Part shown: positions 62,943-64,000 of the stretch, piece after piece | How positions within the stretch are numbered: the first letter of the stretch is position 1 | How the letters are laid out: each line of letters opens with the position of its first letter | Origin: Cladopsammia gracilis | Taxonomy: Eukaryota; Cnidaria; Anthozoa; Scleractinia; Dendrophylliidae | Assembly (NCBI GenBank): GCA_022457155.1 | Contig: JAJGOT010000476.1 | Span: 600,788-664,787 of the forward strand | Direction of reading: 5' to 3' | Length of the DNA stretch: 64,000 nt | Made by a program: the position numbers and the translations under genes | Notes under the pieces: model-generated | Told to the model about the DNA's origin: nothing | Database searches by the model: none | Seen by the model: the letters and a program-made list of their open reading frames with translations, nothing else

Positions 62943-63489
62943 AAAAATTGCTGCCTTTGTTATGGCACATTAAAATATGATAAGTGTTTCTTACGCGTGC
63001 GCATGTTTATCACACAAAAGGAAGATTTTGTTAGGGGGAGGGGTGCGTGACTCGTTCCAGACCTTCCTCTGCTCGATTGATACTTCCTTCGATCGTTATA
63101 AAAGCAAGCGATATCATCCGCGTTTGCTGTTGTAAAACAAAACGAGACTGTACCCAGATTCGGCTGTTGGATTTGTGAGACATTGATGGTTAGTTTGATG
63201 CAGCTGCTGTGACATTCATCGATCGCTTCATTTTGACAAATCTGCAAGGTAAGCTTTGTCTTGCATGCCATAGCCATTTGCTGTGATTATTTTAAGATCT
63301 TTTAAAATACAACCATATGTTTTTCACTTTTTTTCGTTTTAGGAGATGTCTAGGAGGAAGTAATGATCATTTAAGGGAAATGGCTCTGCTTTGCGATTTA
63401 CATATCCTTTGTACATTGCTACCGTGTGTGATTTTATCAGCGATTTTATTGTGTTTTCATAAGTAGTATAGCGAACTGTAACCAATACT
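62943..63489 (+). repeat. host-like duplicated segment, copy B
   Basis: TATAAAAG at 63097-63104, donor GTAAGC at 63249, acceptor ending 63342 (94-nt intron). About 35 bp present in copy A near 61765-61800 is missing. Confidence 0.5.
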
Positions 63490-64000
63490 GTTAAGCAGCT
63501 ACAATTGAAATATTTACCGTTCTAATTTCGACGGAATTGTTAAACATTAATTCGCTGTGATTTTCGGATGTGTTCTATTTCTGGTAAAAGGAAAGCGGGT
63601 TGAACTTTTCTAACCAAATCAATTGTCGAACAGTTGAGTCACGTCCTGGCAAGTCTGCTGAGTAAACAATTCTCAATCATTACGTCATGGCCGGAGTCAC
63701 GTTGAAACTCCACACATCTCGTATTTATGTCACGCTATGCTCGGCTGTTTATCATTTGATCGATCATGTTGGTATTGTTAATTTATTTGAAACCCCATCA
63801 CCGATTCTCCAAAATGCCTGTCTTTAAACAATCCTGATTAGGTGGTTTCAAGGATTTTAAAGCGAAAAAGAAATGTAAAAAGTTCTAAACTTATGTTTTT
63901 TCTAACAGTACTGAGCCGATCAGAGAAAACAATATAAACCTGAAATTGTAGCCAACTAAAAGATGTACGATTTTATTTTATTTTGTTTGTGGGGGGGGGG
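63490..64000. other. host-like sequence, no gene recognised
   Basis: AT-rich, no ORF above noise, ends in a run of G at the window edge. Confidence 0.4.

Overview
The window looks like animal nuclear DNA, most likely from a hexacorallian and probably a stony coral. This rests on my recognition of the tRNA-headed repeat unit at 39.5-40.9 kb, a sequence I associate with coral genomes; that is recalled knowledge, not a search. Almost everything from 1 to 61.6 kb is a pile of degraded Polinton/Maverick (adintovirus-like) integrated viruses nested in or abutting one another. Host-like sequence only appears after about 61.6 kb.

Layout. Element Z (1-9269) is the PolB-side half of one Polinton and ends in the motif ATAACTACT at 9269. 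It sits inside the membrane-active capsid-accessory (pX-like) gene of element W. W runs from 9270 to about 45.3 kb. W's own polymerase gene is cut into five pieces by four insertions: a complete 17.1-kb Polinton X (20955-38087, 6-bp target duplication ATTACA), a tRNA-derived SINE (about 38957-39366), a tandem tRNA-like array (39511-40900, 14-bp duplication) and a 5'-truncated LINE (41961-43982, 16-bp duplication). Then follow a MITE (45366-45841), a third-lineage PolB relic T (45842-48951), a palindromic mini-element (49080-49288), a second MITE (49421-49883) and a truncated element V (49884-61628). From 61629 to 64000 there is a host-like dispersed duplication with a candidate small intron.

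Gene content. Two element families share one backbone: packaging ATPase, fibre, a 28-37-aa amphipathic peptide, a two-TM SLATT-like protein, a putative ssDNA-binding protein, a PPxY protein, penton, a small basic protein, double-jelly-roll major capsid protein, pX-like protein, adenain-type protease, a DUF5679-like zinc protein, and phospholipase-A2 plus chromodomain integrase. Family 1 (X, Z) has a polymerase with SAP, OTU-like, exonuclease, PD-(D/E)XK-like and polymerase regions, with its 3' end at the terminus. Family 2 (W, V) has a different PolB in the opposite relative orientation, plus a pair of NUMOD-type regulators around an array of GGTCTTTTTACCCG sites. Structural genes are packed with ATGA stop/start overlaps.

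State of decay. Most long genes carry frameshifts or stops, so these are fossils. Short genes (the peptide, Z's SLATT-like gene, the acidic genes, the W and V SSB genes, X's basic protein, V's basic protein and penton) are still open. The paralogous copies allow internal comparison. They reveal a covarying hairpin between convergent genes, short GC-rich palindromes inserted in frame at different places in different copies, and terminal-gene 3' ends embedded in the opposite terminal repeat.
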